Shown: positions 1 through 11,640 of the stretch, one piece after another
Layout of the letters: each line of letters begins with the position of its first letter
How positions within the stretch are numbered: position 1 is the first letter of the stretch
NCBI GenBank assembly: GCA_963585895.1
Contig: OY757904.1
Location: 89,667,168-89,731,167, forward strand
DNA length: 64,000 nt
Source of the DNA: Sepioteuthis lessoniana
Lineage: Eukaryota; Mollusca; Cephalopoda; Myopsida; Loliginidae
Direction: 5' to 3'
Position numbers and translations under genes: made by a program
Notes under the pieces: generated by a model
What the model was told of the DNA's origin: nothing
Database searches by the model: none
The model's input: the letters and a program-made list of their open reading frames with translations, nothing else

Positions 1-1080
1 AATAACTCCGAAGAATACAATAAGCCATTTACCCTAACTGAACTAGTGGACTCCATAAAAAAATCCAACCACTCAGCTGTCGGTCCTGATGAAGTACACA
101 ACGAATTTCTCAAACAGCTACCAGATGAATCGGTCAAATGCTTACTAAAGCTATATAATAATATTTGGGTGAACGGTACTTTCCCAGAAACATGGAGACA
201 ATCAATAATTGTCCTGATCCCCAAATCAGGCAAAGATACATCGAACCCGCAGAATTATCGACCCATCGCATTGACTAGCTGCCTTTGTAAGACGATGGAG
301 CGGATGATAAATACTAGACTGACGTGGTATCTCGAGACAAATGGTCTAATTACGAATATGCAAACAGGTTTCCGAAAAAGGAGAGGAACCATAGATCATT
401 TGATACGACTAGAAACCTTCATCAGAGAAGCCTTCATAAGAAAACAACATCCGACGGCAGTATTTTTTGACTTAGAGAAGGCTTATGACACTACGTGGAA
501 GTATGGTATTTTGCGGGACCTCTATAATCTAGGCTTAAGAGGAAGATTGCCGAAGTTCATAAAAAACTTTCTTTAAGGTACGCGTGGTATCCACCCTTTC
601 AAACGCGTGGTATCCACCCTTTCAAACTCCCAACATCAAGAGGAGGGTTTTCCGCAAGGCAGCATCCTCTCCGTTACTCTCTTCTCCATAAAAATCAATA
701 ACATTGTAAAATGTCTAACCCCCTCAATCGACTGTGCTCTCTACGTCGACGACTTCGTCATATGCTATCGGGCCACTCATATGAACATAGTAGAGCGATA
801 ACTTCAACTAAACTTAAACAAAGTAAATAAATGGGCAAGAGAAAAAAAAAGTCGAAAACTAAATGCGTGCATTTTTGCTCTCTAAGGAAAATGCACAATG
901 ACCCTCTCCTAAAAATTGATGACTCCGAAATACCAATCGCTAACGAATACAAATTCCTCGGCATAATATTCGATAAAAAAACTTTCACTCATCCCACACA
1001 TAAAATACCTAAAAAACAAATCAACCCGTGCCCAACAACTTCTGCGAGTTGTTGCCCACACAGAGTGGGGACCTGACCGT
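1..1080 (+). pseudogene. Jockey/I-like LINE reverse transcriptase, broken
   Basis: Reverse transcriptase of a non-LTR retrotransposon, which would copy its RNA into nicked chromosomal DNA. The reading frame is already open at base 1, so the 5' part (ORF1, endonuclease) lies outside the window. Seen in order: the NYRPIALTS finger motif (~255-285), FFDLEKAYD with the motif A aspartate (~460-490), FPQGSIL (motif B, ~649-669) and YVDD (742-753, catalytic). The main frame is interrupted by stops at 574-576 and 799-801, and the stretch 831-1076 shifts frame. A 23-bp tandem duplication sits between motifs A and B. The same frame then resumes toward the RNase H part. The family resemblance to Jockey/I-group LINEs is recalled, not searched. 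Not functional. Confidence 0.88.
580..625 (+). repeat. 23-bp perfect tandem duplication inside the LINE RT
   Basis: Bases 580-602 and 603-625 are identical copies of a 23-bp unit starting ACGCGTGGTATCC. They lie just after the first in-frame stop of the RT. Two copies add a length that is not a multiple of three, so at least one lesion here is a recent slippage or template-switch duplication. Confidence 0.9.
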
Positions 1081-2409
1081 CAAACTCTAATTAAGTTATA
1101 TAAAACTCTTCTCCGCTCTCAACTCGACTATGGCATTTGCATATATAGATCTGCCAGGAAATCATATCTGAAACAACTTGACCCTATTCACCATGGAAGC
1201 TTAAGACTGGTATTAGGAGCATTTAGAACTTCTCCAACTGACAGCCTATACACCGAAGCTCACGAAGCACCTCTACAGATCAGAAGTGAAAAATTAGCCC
1301 TCCAGTATTACACCAAACGGAAATCTTCTCCCTCTAACCCAGCATATGACTGCACCTTTGATCCAAAATACAGACAATATTTCGACCAAAAAGAAAAATC
1401 AATTAGACCATTTGGCCTCCGTATGGAGCCTATTCTCAAAGAATCCACCATTCCTCAAGATAATATCCATAAAAGCATCTTGCCACAAATACCACCTTGG
1501 ATCATTAAAAATCCAAAAGTTAACCTTCAACTGAATCAACTCCATAAAACAAAGACACATCCCTTCACCTACCAAGAAAAACATCAAAATATCCTCCAAC
1601 AGCATCCTGACTATCTATGTATCTATACAGATGGATCCAAAGACTACAATAAAACAGCATGTGCAGCAGTCTTAAACAAAATAATAAAAATAAAAGCTCT
1701 TCCAATGGATATTTCTATTTTCACAGCTGAGGCCTGTGCAATAGACTTGGCTCTCGACATTATCTCGAAAGAAAAACACAAAAAATTCATCATATTCTCA
1801 GACTCGCTCTCTGTCCTATGATTATTAAACAACAAAAAACTAGAGCACCCACTTATTATCAAATTACTTTGCAGACTACACTCAACATCAAACAAAGAAA
1901 TCGTTTTTTGTTGGATTCCAAGCCACATTGGGGTGAGAGGAAATCATAGAGCAGACGCGGCAGCAAAATCGGCTTTAGATTTGACCCCTGCCAAGTACAA
2001 CATCCCATACACCGATCTGAAACCGAAAATAAATAATTTCCTCCATAAAAAATGGCAACAACGCTGGAATAGAAATACCAGTAATAAACTATTTCAGGTC
2101 AAACCCTTTTTGGGAGAATGGCACCCAGCCTTTCGAAAATCGCGAAAAAAACAAGTAACAATAACGCGATTGCGTATTGGTCACAGCAGACTTACGCACT
2201 CTTTTATACTCAAGCAAGAACAGCAACCACAGTGCTCGACATGCCAAACGCCCAGCAGAATCAAACACCTTCTCCTTGAGTGTAAAGTTTTTAATGACAC
2301 CAGAAAGCGCTATTTCCACGCAACTACAATGAAGGACTTATTTGAGAACGTCCACATGGATAATGTTTTGTCGTTCTTGAAAGAGACCTGGTTGTACCAG
2401 AAAATATAG
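1081..2409 (+). pseudogene. LINE RNase H and C-terminal Cys/His domain, same element
   Basis: Continuation of the LINE pol. The RT thumb/connection continues in the original frame from 1075. RNase H shows YTDGSK (~1624-1641, first catalytic Asp), TAEACAIDLAL (~1726-1755, Glu) and FSDSLSVL (~1798-1818, Asp), then IPSHIG and GNHRADAAA (~1915-1965, the last catalytic region). A TGA at 1819-1821 breaks it directly after the third motif. The tail carries a knuckle of the form C-x2-C, H, x4, C (~2236-2286: CSTC, KHLLLEC) typical of this LINE group. The coding frame ends at 2407-2409. RNase H removes the RNA strand of the RNA/DNA hybrid. A possible short 3' UTR follows to about 2450; I see no clear poly-A tail or TSD. 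Confidence 0.87.
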
Positions 2410-2455
2410 ACTTGGTTACAATCCTGAAAACACAAAGTAATCAACAGAAAGCAAA

Positions 2456-2715
2456 TTATTGCTGAATAGAATTATGCTTGTGTTGGTAGAAATTGTAGTG
2501 AGAAATAATAAAAAAAAATACTATCATCACTAAATAACCTAATGTCACATAGAAATACTTGCAAATACTTACTCGTATGCGAGTAAATGAGTTGTATCGT
2601 TTTAGTATTGTATCATTAAATGATGTGTCTACAAACCGTACATACGTGTAAACAGGCTTTGGCATTAAATAACCTATAGAGGTTGATATGCCATTAAAAC
2701 CAATCAACCAACCAT
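2456..2715 (-). repeat. Interspersed repeat family D, copy 1
   Basis: The minus strand reads through a short motif translating as GFNGISTSIGYLMPKP. The underlying DNA (GGTTATTTAATGCC preceded by GGCATATCAACC) recurs at 58568-58620 and 62090-62160, and in weaker form at 37985-38035. It begins with a GGTTGGTTGATTGG stretch. It is a dispersed repeat of unknown class. The apparent peptide conservation is probably a by-product of shared DNA. Confidence 0.6.
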
Positions 2716-3285
2716 CTAATTTTTGTGGTCTGGTTAATCGTTGGTAATTTTGTTGAAAAACTAAAGTAAAAACAAGATAAGGTCGAAGAAAACTGAACTA
2801 TATATTGCGTTCTGGACAATAAAACAATTATTCTATCCATTGCCTCCAACGACAAACGTTGGAATGCCTCGTGTCATCGGCATGATGCTTGAATAAGATA
2901 TGTGTTACTGTTAATGATCTCCTAACAACAAATAGATAATCATTTATTGCGCGTGAATATACGCTCCAGTTTAGACACTTGAACACAACTCTCCTCGCTC
3001 ACTATAAACATACGATCAACAATACACAATACACACAAGAAAAAAACAAGGGAAATAATTAAATTATATAAGTAAAACCAAAACAATACTGAACAAGACA
3101 TGCTTTTTCATAGACTCATCTTTGACAATGTGCCACTCCTTTTATCGCTTCATTTAGTAAGTAACAACACACAAGTTCTTTATTTGTATTTCAACGGTTG
3201 GAAAATAATTATCGTAAATGTACATTATTAAAATTTCTAATAATTTAAGACTTTTTACTTTCGACAAAGTTAACTTTGTAGTATG

Positions 3286-4841
3286 AGCACAGTTGCATAC
3301 AAGTGTTGCGGAGCCAATAAGCACGTCGACCCTGCAAGTTATTTGAGTTAAGCGTGCGAGTAATGACAGTCATTAGAACAATAAAGGAAACAAAAGCGAG
3401 ATAACAGAATAATAAAAATGGCAATTTATTTGTCGAGGTTACAAAAACAGATATAAGTAGCTGTTGGTGTAGTCAGCAAGATTATCAATGTGAGTAGCTG
3501 GTATTGGTCGTAGTTGGTAGAGGTGTGCCGTCGTTGTTGGTGTACAAAGACTATCGTGCCTTAACTAAGCTAAGTCACTCGAACGGACAGGGAACCGACA
3601 GCTAAGGTTGCTGTATCTTAGCGCTGCGCAGCGGTGCAAAAAGACTGGGCGCCGACAGCTAAGGTTGCTGTACCTTAGCGCTGCGCAGCTGTGCAAACGG
3701 ACAGGGATCCGACAGCTAAGGTTACAGTACCTTAGCACTGAGCAGCCAGACGGACAGGGAACCAATGATTAAGGCTTAACCGTGCCTTTGCTGTGCGTAC
3801 GAATCAGGAACTGAGGGCTAAGGCTTTGGCGTGCCTTAGCAGTGTGAATAAATCAGTAAGTGTGGCTAAGGCTTTGCCATGCCTTACCTGTGCGAAGCTG
3901 AGTGAACGAATCGGGAATGGTGGCTAAGGCTTAGCCGTACCTATGCTATGCACAATCGAGCCAACCGACCGGGAAGCCGCGGCTGAGATTTGCGGTATCT
4001 TAGCGCTACGCAGACAGGGGACCGATAGCCAAAGCTAACTCAGGCCTTAGCGCAGCGCAGCCAAGCGAACGAACGGACAGGGAACCAACCGAATGTTTAA
4101 GACCGGGCGGTCCTAGAGTCCTCTTCGTATTTGCCTCCAGGCCGTCTGCTTCGACATGTTCGTAAGAACCGTCAGAGATGCTCCAAAACGCCGAAGGAGA
4201 CCTCTTGTGGTCCTTAAAATTACCGTTTGGCATATCTAAATGAAGTAAGACGAATACGACCACGAGTAGGATTGCACTTTGAGAGAGCTACGCTACGAGA
4301 AAATGAGTGAGCCACTGGACTGCCGAAAAAAGGGTTGTTGATATGAAGCAGGAACTGTGTCACACTAAAGGGCCGCGTAGGCGTAAAGTTCGTCTATAAA
4401 AATAGAAGTGGAAATACAGTTCTTCTTTAGCCTGAGATAGGCTACTGGAGATAATCTACTTTATTTCAATAGAGTTACTTTTGGAAGATGGGCCCTGTTA
4501 ATCTTGTAAATGTCCTTTATTCCCTTTTTTTTTTTTTTTTTTTAGCTGTAACGGCAGATCAGGGTCATGTAAGGTTTCTTCATTTCCGGTCGTTGCCGGA
4601 TGTAATATTTTTAAGGGTTTGAGTAATCCGATTTGTTTTCGTTTTTTTTTTTTTTTTAGCGGGTCACGACGACACAAGTCTAATAACTCCAACTATTTTC
4701 TCCCTTTTGTTTGCCCCTTTTTCTATCCCATAACCCCTTAATAAAGTTTTCTCCTTTCTACGTAAGGTACGTGTCGTGTTTTCCTCAGTCTGAGTCTTTC
4801 AATTCCTTTTTCCACAGCGGAATGCCAACTTTAAGAAGCAC
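3286..4841 (+). mobile_element. Solo LTR of copia-2, split by LTR-A copy 1
   Basis: 3291-3303 and 4679-4836 together make a ~171-bp LTR matching the two 173-bp LTRs of the full copia-2 element at 20099-25403 (shared TAATAACTCC, TTAATAAAGT and GAATGCCAACTTTAA blocks). An exact 5-bp duplication AGCAC flanks it (3286-3290 and 4837-4841). Terminal TG and CA have each lost one base (AG, GA). LTR-A copy 1 sits inside it. Its AATAAA (~4740) marks the original plus orientation. A solo LTR with an intact TSD indicates LTR-LTR recombination after insertion. Confidence 0.8.
3304..4674 (-). mobile_element. LTR-A copy 1 (gypsy-1 family solo LTR)
   Basis: 1371-bp solo LTR with TG/CA ends. On the minus strand it starts TGTCGTCGTGACC at 4674 and ends GGCTCCGCAACA at 3304. 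It is flanked by a 4-bp duplication CAAG (3300-3303, 4675-4678). The minus-strand AATAAA is 3425-3430. Related copies are at 26097-28131, 39440-40913 and 42560-44669. The body (about 3590-4080) is a decayed minisatellite of about 58-bp units, many holding a GCTAAGG...CCTTAGC stem. Long T runs (4526-4543, 4641-4657) look like slippage. Confidence 0.85.
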
Positions 4842-5995
4842 AAAGTCAAATTCAAAGTATAACTGACCCAAAACGTCTTTCCGTTATATAATTTTCCTAT
4901 TGGATTTGATGAAGTCCTGTTAAAAATTATTTTAGAGTCTTTGATTCATATCAATGCTCTTAACAGGATGGAAATAAATTTATTTTCCTAGTGTGACCGA
5001 ATAGGTTTTTTTAAATAGTATATAAGTGTGTGTGTGTGTGTGTGTGTGTGTAATTGGTGCTAGCAACATGGCTACCATGAACCTTTCGTTCTGTAACCAC
5101 AATCCCTGATTGAAAGAAAATCACCAAAAATCAAGGGATCATCCGATTTAAATGAAATTCTGTTTTCAATTATCAATGAATGAACTTTATAATACATTAG
5201 TTATTTTGTTTTAAAAAATCTGATTTTATTTTACGTCACTTAACTTTAGCCCTGCTCTATGAGTGTGGCGCTATTAAATCAGTAGGGATATAGGCTATAG
5301 CATTGTTTTCTGTATATCATAAAAAGACAAAAGTCTGAAGTGTGTATAAAATAAGGAAAAAAAAGAAAATTTAGAGCTGTTGGCAGGAAAGAGTATCCCA
5401 AATGTGAATATTATAATTTAAAAAATGTTTTGAGAGCTTTTGATCATATGATTTTAGAGGAAATATTATTTTCTTTTAGATTATTTGGGAAATAATTCTG
5501 TAATGATATTTGACCTTGCTTAAAAAGGCAAGGTTTTAAATTTCCATAAGATTTCGACTTACTTTTCTCTAATCACAGGTTAAATCATTAAATAAAAAAT
5601 TTTTTACTAATTAAGAAACATAAATTTTAAAACAAAAAATTGGGAGTTGTTTTTCAATTTTTTTTAAGATATTAAAAAAATGATTAACGAAAAAAAGAAA
5701 AAAAATTTGGAAATTTACAGCAGCACTCATTTGTTAAGCAGTTTCCAGTTTTGTCCCTTATGTTCGGGTCGAAAAATTTTATTTTTAGTACGCTTCGTTG
5801 TAAATTTCAGTTTCATTTACATTTCAGTTGTGTTATATTTTGAAAGATTCTTGTATTTTTGCTTCTTTTAAAGAAAGATGTCTAAGATTTAAAAGAAGTT
5901 CATTTATTTTTCAAACGTTTATTTTCAATTCAAATCAAATTAATGTCTTTTAAAATTTCATCTTATAAACAATTAAATAAGTATTTTTTAAAACT
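4842..5995. other. AT-rich DNA, no gene seen
   Basis: No supportable coding signal. It holds a (GT)n microsatellite at 5026-5051. If LTR-G at 6008 is a 3' LTR, this could be decayed internal retrotransposon sequence, but I recognise no domain. Confidence 0.5.
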
Positions 5996-6670
5996 GTGGG
6001 GGGAGTATGTAATTTGGTTATTTCAGTAGATTGCTCTCTAAATTTTTCCCACCACAAATACAACACAAATCTTTACAATCGTGCAAAAGAAATGGAATAG
6101 AACACAACGAACATTAAACAACAAACAATTTAATAAGCATATAACAGAATATAAAAACAAATAAAATACATGATGTGTAAATGACATTTCTGGAAAATAA
6201 AGCTTGACAAGTGAATAAATTTGTTTAAAGATGTGTGTATGATCATGTTAACGGAGTCCTTAAATAAGTCGTTCTTACTTACATTAAGTTTATAGCGAGT
6301 TTTATGACTGTGGCGACAGCGTGTTGCGTTGATGAAAGAAAGTTTGTCGGGTTTTTCTGTTGAATATAATTCTCGGCCATTTAAAGAGAGTTCATGAACT
6401 TTAGTTGAGGAAGGAAAGGAATTTGTCGGGATGTATCGGCTACTGCTTTACCGGCTTAGTGGCTTGTCTTCGTCTGTGTCTTCGTTTGTGTGTAAGCTTG
6501 TGTCTTGTGTGTATGGCTCCCTAACTCTGTGTTATTTATATCCTACAGGTGGATCAAAGAATCGTCCTAAAATTTTGGCGCGTAGAGATGTATTGACCAA
6601 TCAGATTTGTATTTTACTATTTTATTTTCGAGCCTAAACATTTTCTGTTAGTTCACTTCCGATCCTATTT

Positions 6671-6683
6671 TTCTAGAATGTTC
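6671..6683 (+). promoter_or_regulatory. Heat-shock-element-like site 1 in LTR-G copy 1
   Basis: TTCTAGAATGTTC: three consecutive alternating pentamers (nTTCn nGAAn nTTCn), the HSF trimer consensus. It lies about 180 bp upstream of the TATA-like box. The same sequence recurs 89 bp downstream and twice in the other LTR-G copy. Confidence 0.6.
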
Positions 6684-6759
6684 TATTCTATGTTTTTAGC
6701 TGATTGGTTGAAAAATATAAAAATGTAATTTAAATGCTAATACGGTTTTGATCCTAAAT

Positions 6760-6772
6760 TTCTAGAATGTTC
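6760..6772 (+). promoter_or_regulatory. Heat-shock-element-like site 2 in LTR-G copy 1
   Basis: Identical TTCTAGAATGTTC. The spacing to site 1 (89 bp) is nearly the same as in the inverted copy (90 bp). About 80 bp upstream of TATATAAAA. Confidence 0.6.
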
Positions 6773-7780
6773 TTAAGTATGTTTTTATTGTTTATTTTAA
6801 GACTAGAAAAAATGTGTATCCCATAAAACTACGTGCTTGTAATGTGACAATATATAAAACTTTCACAATTCAATTAAATCATTTCTCTATTCTCTGAAAA
6901 ACTTTTTAGAAATATATGGGAAATAAAAAAAGTAAAACATAGTGTTTTAGGGGTAATGAATGATCAATAGATTGTTATCAGGTAAAACATTAAAAAAATT
7001 AAAAAAGTAATTATCGAATATTATCATTTCACTATTTTGATAATAAGCTGATAATGAATTTAAAATGAATATTTCGTCAAGTTTTCTTAATTGTACATTA
7101 AAAGAACCATATTAACATGCTTATTTTCCTTTTTCAAGATTAAATACAAAAAATAAACTATTGCTGCTACGATTTTTTTACTTAAAAATGATGAATTTTT
7201 TCAGTAGTTAGCCGACTGTACAAATAGTTTTTAGCGTGAAACTAGAACGTACGTTAATATGTGAATTGTAAAGTGACTCAGAAAATCTCTAGTTATTAAT
7301 GTTGACCTTCGACTTGGATTTAAATACCATAGTAAGTGATACAGTTATTTACGAGTAATATTTTTACATGAATCGGTTTATTAATGTGCCTAATTTCTAA
7401 TTTCATTAAAAAAACTTTTTGAAAATTTTCATAACACTAAATTTATATAGCCTCTAAATTTATATAACTTGTCCGATTTTGTAGATTTTAAATGTTTAAT
7501 GCACAGAAAATTAATTAGATATGTAATATTATTTCGCTTTTAAAACTGATTATCACGGTGTTATTATCTTTCAAATAAATCTAAAATCTAACTTAGATTA
7601 ACTAATAATTACTTAAATTAGACAAAATCTCACTCCTTTTTTCCGATAAAAGAATTAAAAAAAAAAAATTCCGTTAAAAGAAATTTTTAAAAATTCGTTT
7701 TAATGGAAAAAAGAGCAAGGTTTTGTTAGTACCTAATATATTCTAACATTTTGGGTAAATTTGAGATTCATCAACCTTTA

Positions 7781-7782
<2 letters not shown>

Positions 7783-7822
<40 letters not shown>
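7783..7822. repeat. (GA)n microsatellite
   Basis: Uninterrupted 40-bp GA dinucleotide tract. Confidence 0.97.
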
Positions 7823-7826
<4 letters not shown>

Positions 7827-9879
7827 TTTCCGTTATACCTACTTACATTAAAAATGAAAAAAAAACAAACAAACAAAAAACACATCATCAACAGTCGTGA
7901 ATGTTTTATTTTTTTACGCGTACCGCAAGTTTGGCAAGTTATACAAGAAATCTCCAACTTATATATTTTAAAAGCAGCGACTATGCATATTCTGCTAATG
8001 AACATCCTTTCTGGTTGATTAATATCTATATGGATTGTCTAAAGTAAAGTATTATTTCCATTTTAAGAGTTGGATTAGTCGTAGTAATAATTAATAGTAG
8101 TAAGAAAAGTCACCAGATCGTTAACCGAAGTTTAAAAATACAGAAAGTCCCCCGAATTCAATTAATGTACATTTATCCAAATGGAGGATTTTTCTAATGC
8201 TTATTCAGGGCCACTGTCCTCTCTGGTCAGTGTGTGTGTGTAACAATGTTATAACGACAATTTTGTACGTGAGAATGGAGATTGCGTATACTTGGAAATA
8301 CACTGAAGGTATTTTTGCTGGATATCCCTCAACTTGTTCAGTGGTCAGACGAGTGTCTGTACGAAAACTCGTTTAAATAAAAGTAATAAAAAGATTAGGA
8401 ACCTCAGGAAAGAATATTGTTGAAGTAACGTAAACACTGTGGTTCGGCTGGAAATTGTTGGATTTGCGTCCCTCAGAAAAGTTTGGAAACTTCTTAAGAC
8501 TTAAAAAAAATCAAAACTTATAAAAACTTTACCTTACCTTATTAAACTATGTCATTCAAAAAAAAAAAAAAAAAAAAAAAGATTTTAAAAAGAATGATTC
8601 GCGAAAAATCTGATCTATAAAAATTCAAAATTATGTTAATGTAGAAATAAATGAAACAATAAATTAAATCAGATTAAATTTTATACGAAATCTCAATGAA
8701 GAATATAACGCGTCAAATTAGAATATAAAATGTAATAAAAACAAATTATAGTTAATTTGGAAAGATTTTACAAAACGCTTTTGTTTTTGTGCTATGAAAA
8801 ATTTTCTGGAAAAATTATTTAAAAAAAAAAATGTTTTATTTCATTTTACTTAGATAAATAAATAGTTTTAAAATAGTTTATTATAATTTTTCTTATAACT
8901 AATTTTGTGCTCTTGAAAAATCTCAATTAAAAATCAGTATTTAAGAAGATATCACAATTGTAAAAAGTTTTCACTGTAAAAAGTCAAATAATGCCATAAT
9001 TTGCTTTTCAAATTGTTTTTTGCTATTTTGCAGCGGCAAACTAGTCAATTTTCATAATTTTCTCCACTTCTAATAGAAAGACCTAGAAGTCGTTCTTTTC
9101 CCAATTTTTTCATTGGCCGGATTTTCCTTGCTGCCGCCCGGATTGGCTTGGTAACTGCTACGAACCCGCTAGTTTCTAAAAACTTAATGTGACTAACTGA
9201 TCCGATCGTCGCAATGTTTATTTTGTAAATTTTACAAGCCAGCAATTGAAAAAATATTATTCTGTGTAAAAAAGAGAAAAATACATAACTTTTTGTAAGA
9301 CTCTATCACAAGTGAATTGAAGTAAAAACCAAACAAAACAGGGGCATGGAAGAGCAATTAAAAATTTGCATTAAACAAAAAAAAAAAAGTTTTAGAACGA
9401 ATGATAAAATTTTAGTAGAAATAATCGTAAGGTCCAACTGCCGGGCTTGTTAAATAGTTTTGGCTGGACTACGATTTTTTTTTCAATTTGATATAGATAC
9501 GTAGGTTCAATATGAGTAAGAATTTCGAGAATAAAAAATTAAGTCACTAAAGATATCTTATTTAATTATGTTCATTACAAACTACACTCAGGGCAAATAT
9601 GATTATTTTTTTAAATTATGGAATAATGTATATGAAACTTTTGTGCTCCCAAAAAACACAAATGAAAAACTTCTTTTTTTTGCATCAAATGTTTAAAATG
9701 TGTATAAAAGTATTAAAAGAAAATCATATCAATTAGACACGCACTTTCTTCCACATTAAGAAAAAAAAAACAAAACACATTTCAGCACTCACACCGTATG
9801 TATTTTTACTGCCACACTGGGTAAGGCCGGATGAAATCAGTCAGCTTTTTCATAGTCAGTATGGTGATAATAGCAACCA

Positions 9880-9880
<1 letters not shown>

Positions 9881-9939
<59 letters not shown>
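9881..9939. repeat. (TA)n microsatellite
   Basis: Uninterrupted 59-bp TA tract. A second, interrupted TA tract lies at 10097-10130. Confidence 0.97.
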
Positions 9940-9941
<2 letters not shown>

Positions 9942-10093
9942 AAACTTGTGTATGAAAGCCATAATTTATTTTCATGTGTCTAGGACTAGCCTGACTCATT
10001 AAAAATTCACTCGACTTCTACTTCCAAAGCTTGGGGAACTTTTTTTAGCCTCCTCTTTCTTCAGCAGTAATTAAATTTCTTTCTCTCTTAAAC

Positions 10094-10130
<37 letters not shown>

Positions 10131-10288
10131 TATTTCAACTTTTCACTGTAGATTTTAGTCAATATATTTGTGTCCTTCCCATACAGTTTCTATGGGTTAC
10201 TGGTTTTTCTTTAATTTCGCGATTATTTGAGGTTTCCCAATTTTTTACCCACAGAAGACGCCTTTTCGTCTATGCTTCATTTCTCTTC

Positions 10289-10291
<3 letters not shown>

Positions 10292-10324
<33 letters not shown>
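10292..10324. repeat. (TC)n microsatellite
   Basis: Uninterrupted TC dinucleotide tract. Confidence 0.95.
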
Positions 10325-10329
<5 letters not shown>

Positions 10330-10929
10330 TCGGCGTTACATACTCCTTCTAAAAAATTCCTCTCGTTCAAGTAAACAACATAGGAATAAAAAAAATGCGC
10401 GATTATTATTTCATTTGAAAATATCGTTAGCCTTAAAAAAACGATGAAAATGAATTTTACAGTTAAATGATACCAAAAAATAACAAAAAAACAAAAATGA
10501 ATCTCTGTCAAATATTATTGATACGTCCTTTTTTAAAAATTATTTTTAGGGTTTTTTTTCATGTTGCATAAATTTAATTCAGATCATTTTCAAAATTTTT
10601 TTATCTTGTCCAATGGACTCTTATGTAAAAGTAAAACTAAAATTGATTCACTGTGGTGCAACAGTAACGCTTACTTTAATTCCTAAAGCGACAATATTTG
10701 AAAGTCTTTGTTTTTTAAATTTGATTTTAAATGCACAACAATAGACTGAGTCAAGCTCTAAAACAAATTCTTAGTCAAAATTTGCAAAATTCAGTATTAC
10801 CATCATTTACGTCTATAGTGGGCGACATTAAGCACATATAAGATATACCGAACTTATACCTACATTCGGAGTTCAAATGCAGTCGAAGCTAAAATAATAC
10901 AATCAGGATTATATTGTAGAGAAGAGGAA

Positions 10930-11640
10930 AATCTCGTATTTTGTTTTGGCGCGCAATTTAATTCAACACTGAATTTCACCCAATCAGGATGACATATCCT
11001 ATTCAGCCCGGACCTTCATTTCCGGCTAGCAAAACGGGTGAGCGGCCAAACACACTCTCTTCAGCTTGAGACGGCGACCAAGAACAGATGTGCCTCTGGT
11101 CGTCCCTGCTTAGCGATGCTTTTTAGCTAAACAAGCCACCCAGTGGGACATCTCACTGTGGCTTTAACCCTAGCAGCAGCAACATGGACACTCAACGAGG
11201 GAACTATCTAATTTATGGATTCTTTGCGTCTGATATATTTTAGACCAAGGAATCCCAGTTGAATATGAATTAGATACGTTCAGCATGCCTTCCACAAGCA
11301 CCACAAAAATTTACTATGTCGATCCGAGCGCCACTTCGCTCTCGACACACTAGCTCCCATTTCACCTCTGGTCCACATTAATGGAGATAACGCCTACTCT
11401 CCCCAATTACCAGACACACAAAACTACACGGTGACCTTGGATACTTCCCTCACACGTCCAACAACACGCTGCCATCTGAACATCCCGCTAAACCATTTCG
11501 TCTCAAACATCCAACAAGCCTAACCACCACGAGTCTTGCAGCACCAAGAACAAACCATACGCAAAGCGGCAAATAAAAAACTTTCGTTGTTGTGTGTTGT
11601 ATAAAGAATAGTTTCGCAATTCATTTGTGTGCCTAAAAAC
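10930..11640 (+). other. GC-richer block with poly-A signal, possible unclassified LTR
   Basis: Base composition is clearly richer in GC than the flanks. AATAAA at 11572-11577 is followed by a GT-rich run (TTGTTGTGTGTTG), the usual R/U5 arrangement of an LTR. No second copy, TSD or boundary was found, so the assignment is tentative. Confidence 0.3.

Larger units (their letters stand above)
5996..6990 (+). mobile_element. LTR-G copy 1 with polypurine tract and heat-shock-type elements
   Basis: A polypurine tract GTGGGGGGAG (5996-6005) is followed by TG at 6008, as expected for a 3' LTR. An inverted relative lies at about 18750-19700; the two share several blocks (CCACCACAAATACAACACAAAT region; TAGCTGATT(G/A)GTTGAAAAATATA region). 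The U3-like part carries CCAAT (~6598), an inverted CCAAT (~6703), and two TTCTAGAATGTTC boxes (6671-6683, 6760-6772). A TATATAAAA box (~6852) and AATAAA (~6923) follow in the expected order. The right boundary is approximate and no TSD was found. I assign no internal domains. Confidence 0.6.
6991..10929. other. AT-rich DNA with microsatellites, no gene seen
   Basis: About 4 kb without a supportable gene. Contains (GA)n at 7783-7822, poly-A at 8559-8580, (TA)n at 9881-9939 and 10097-10130, and (TC)n at 10292-10324. The minus-strand stretch 9045-9245 is slightly more GC-rich and open for 66 codons, but I do not recognise it. Confidence 0.55.

Noticed and set aside
3590-4080. CRISPR-like array
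   Set aside because: Repeats are contiguous diverging minisatellite units without unique spacers, in an animal LTR.
7761-8018. Open stretch with an Arg-Glu repeat
   Set aside because: It is the (GA)n microsatellite read in frame.
9045-9245. Minus-strand 66-codon open stretch
   Set aside because: Basic, no recognisable domain, single copy; not enough to call a gene.
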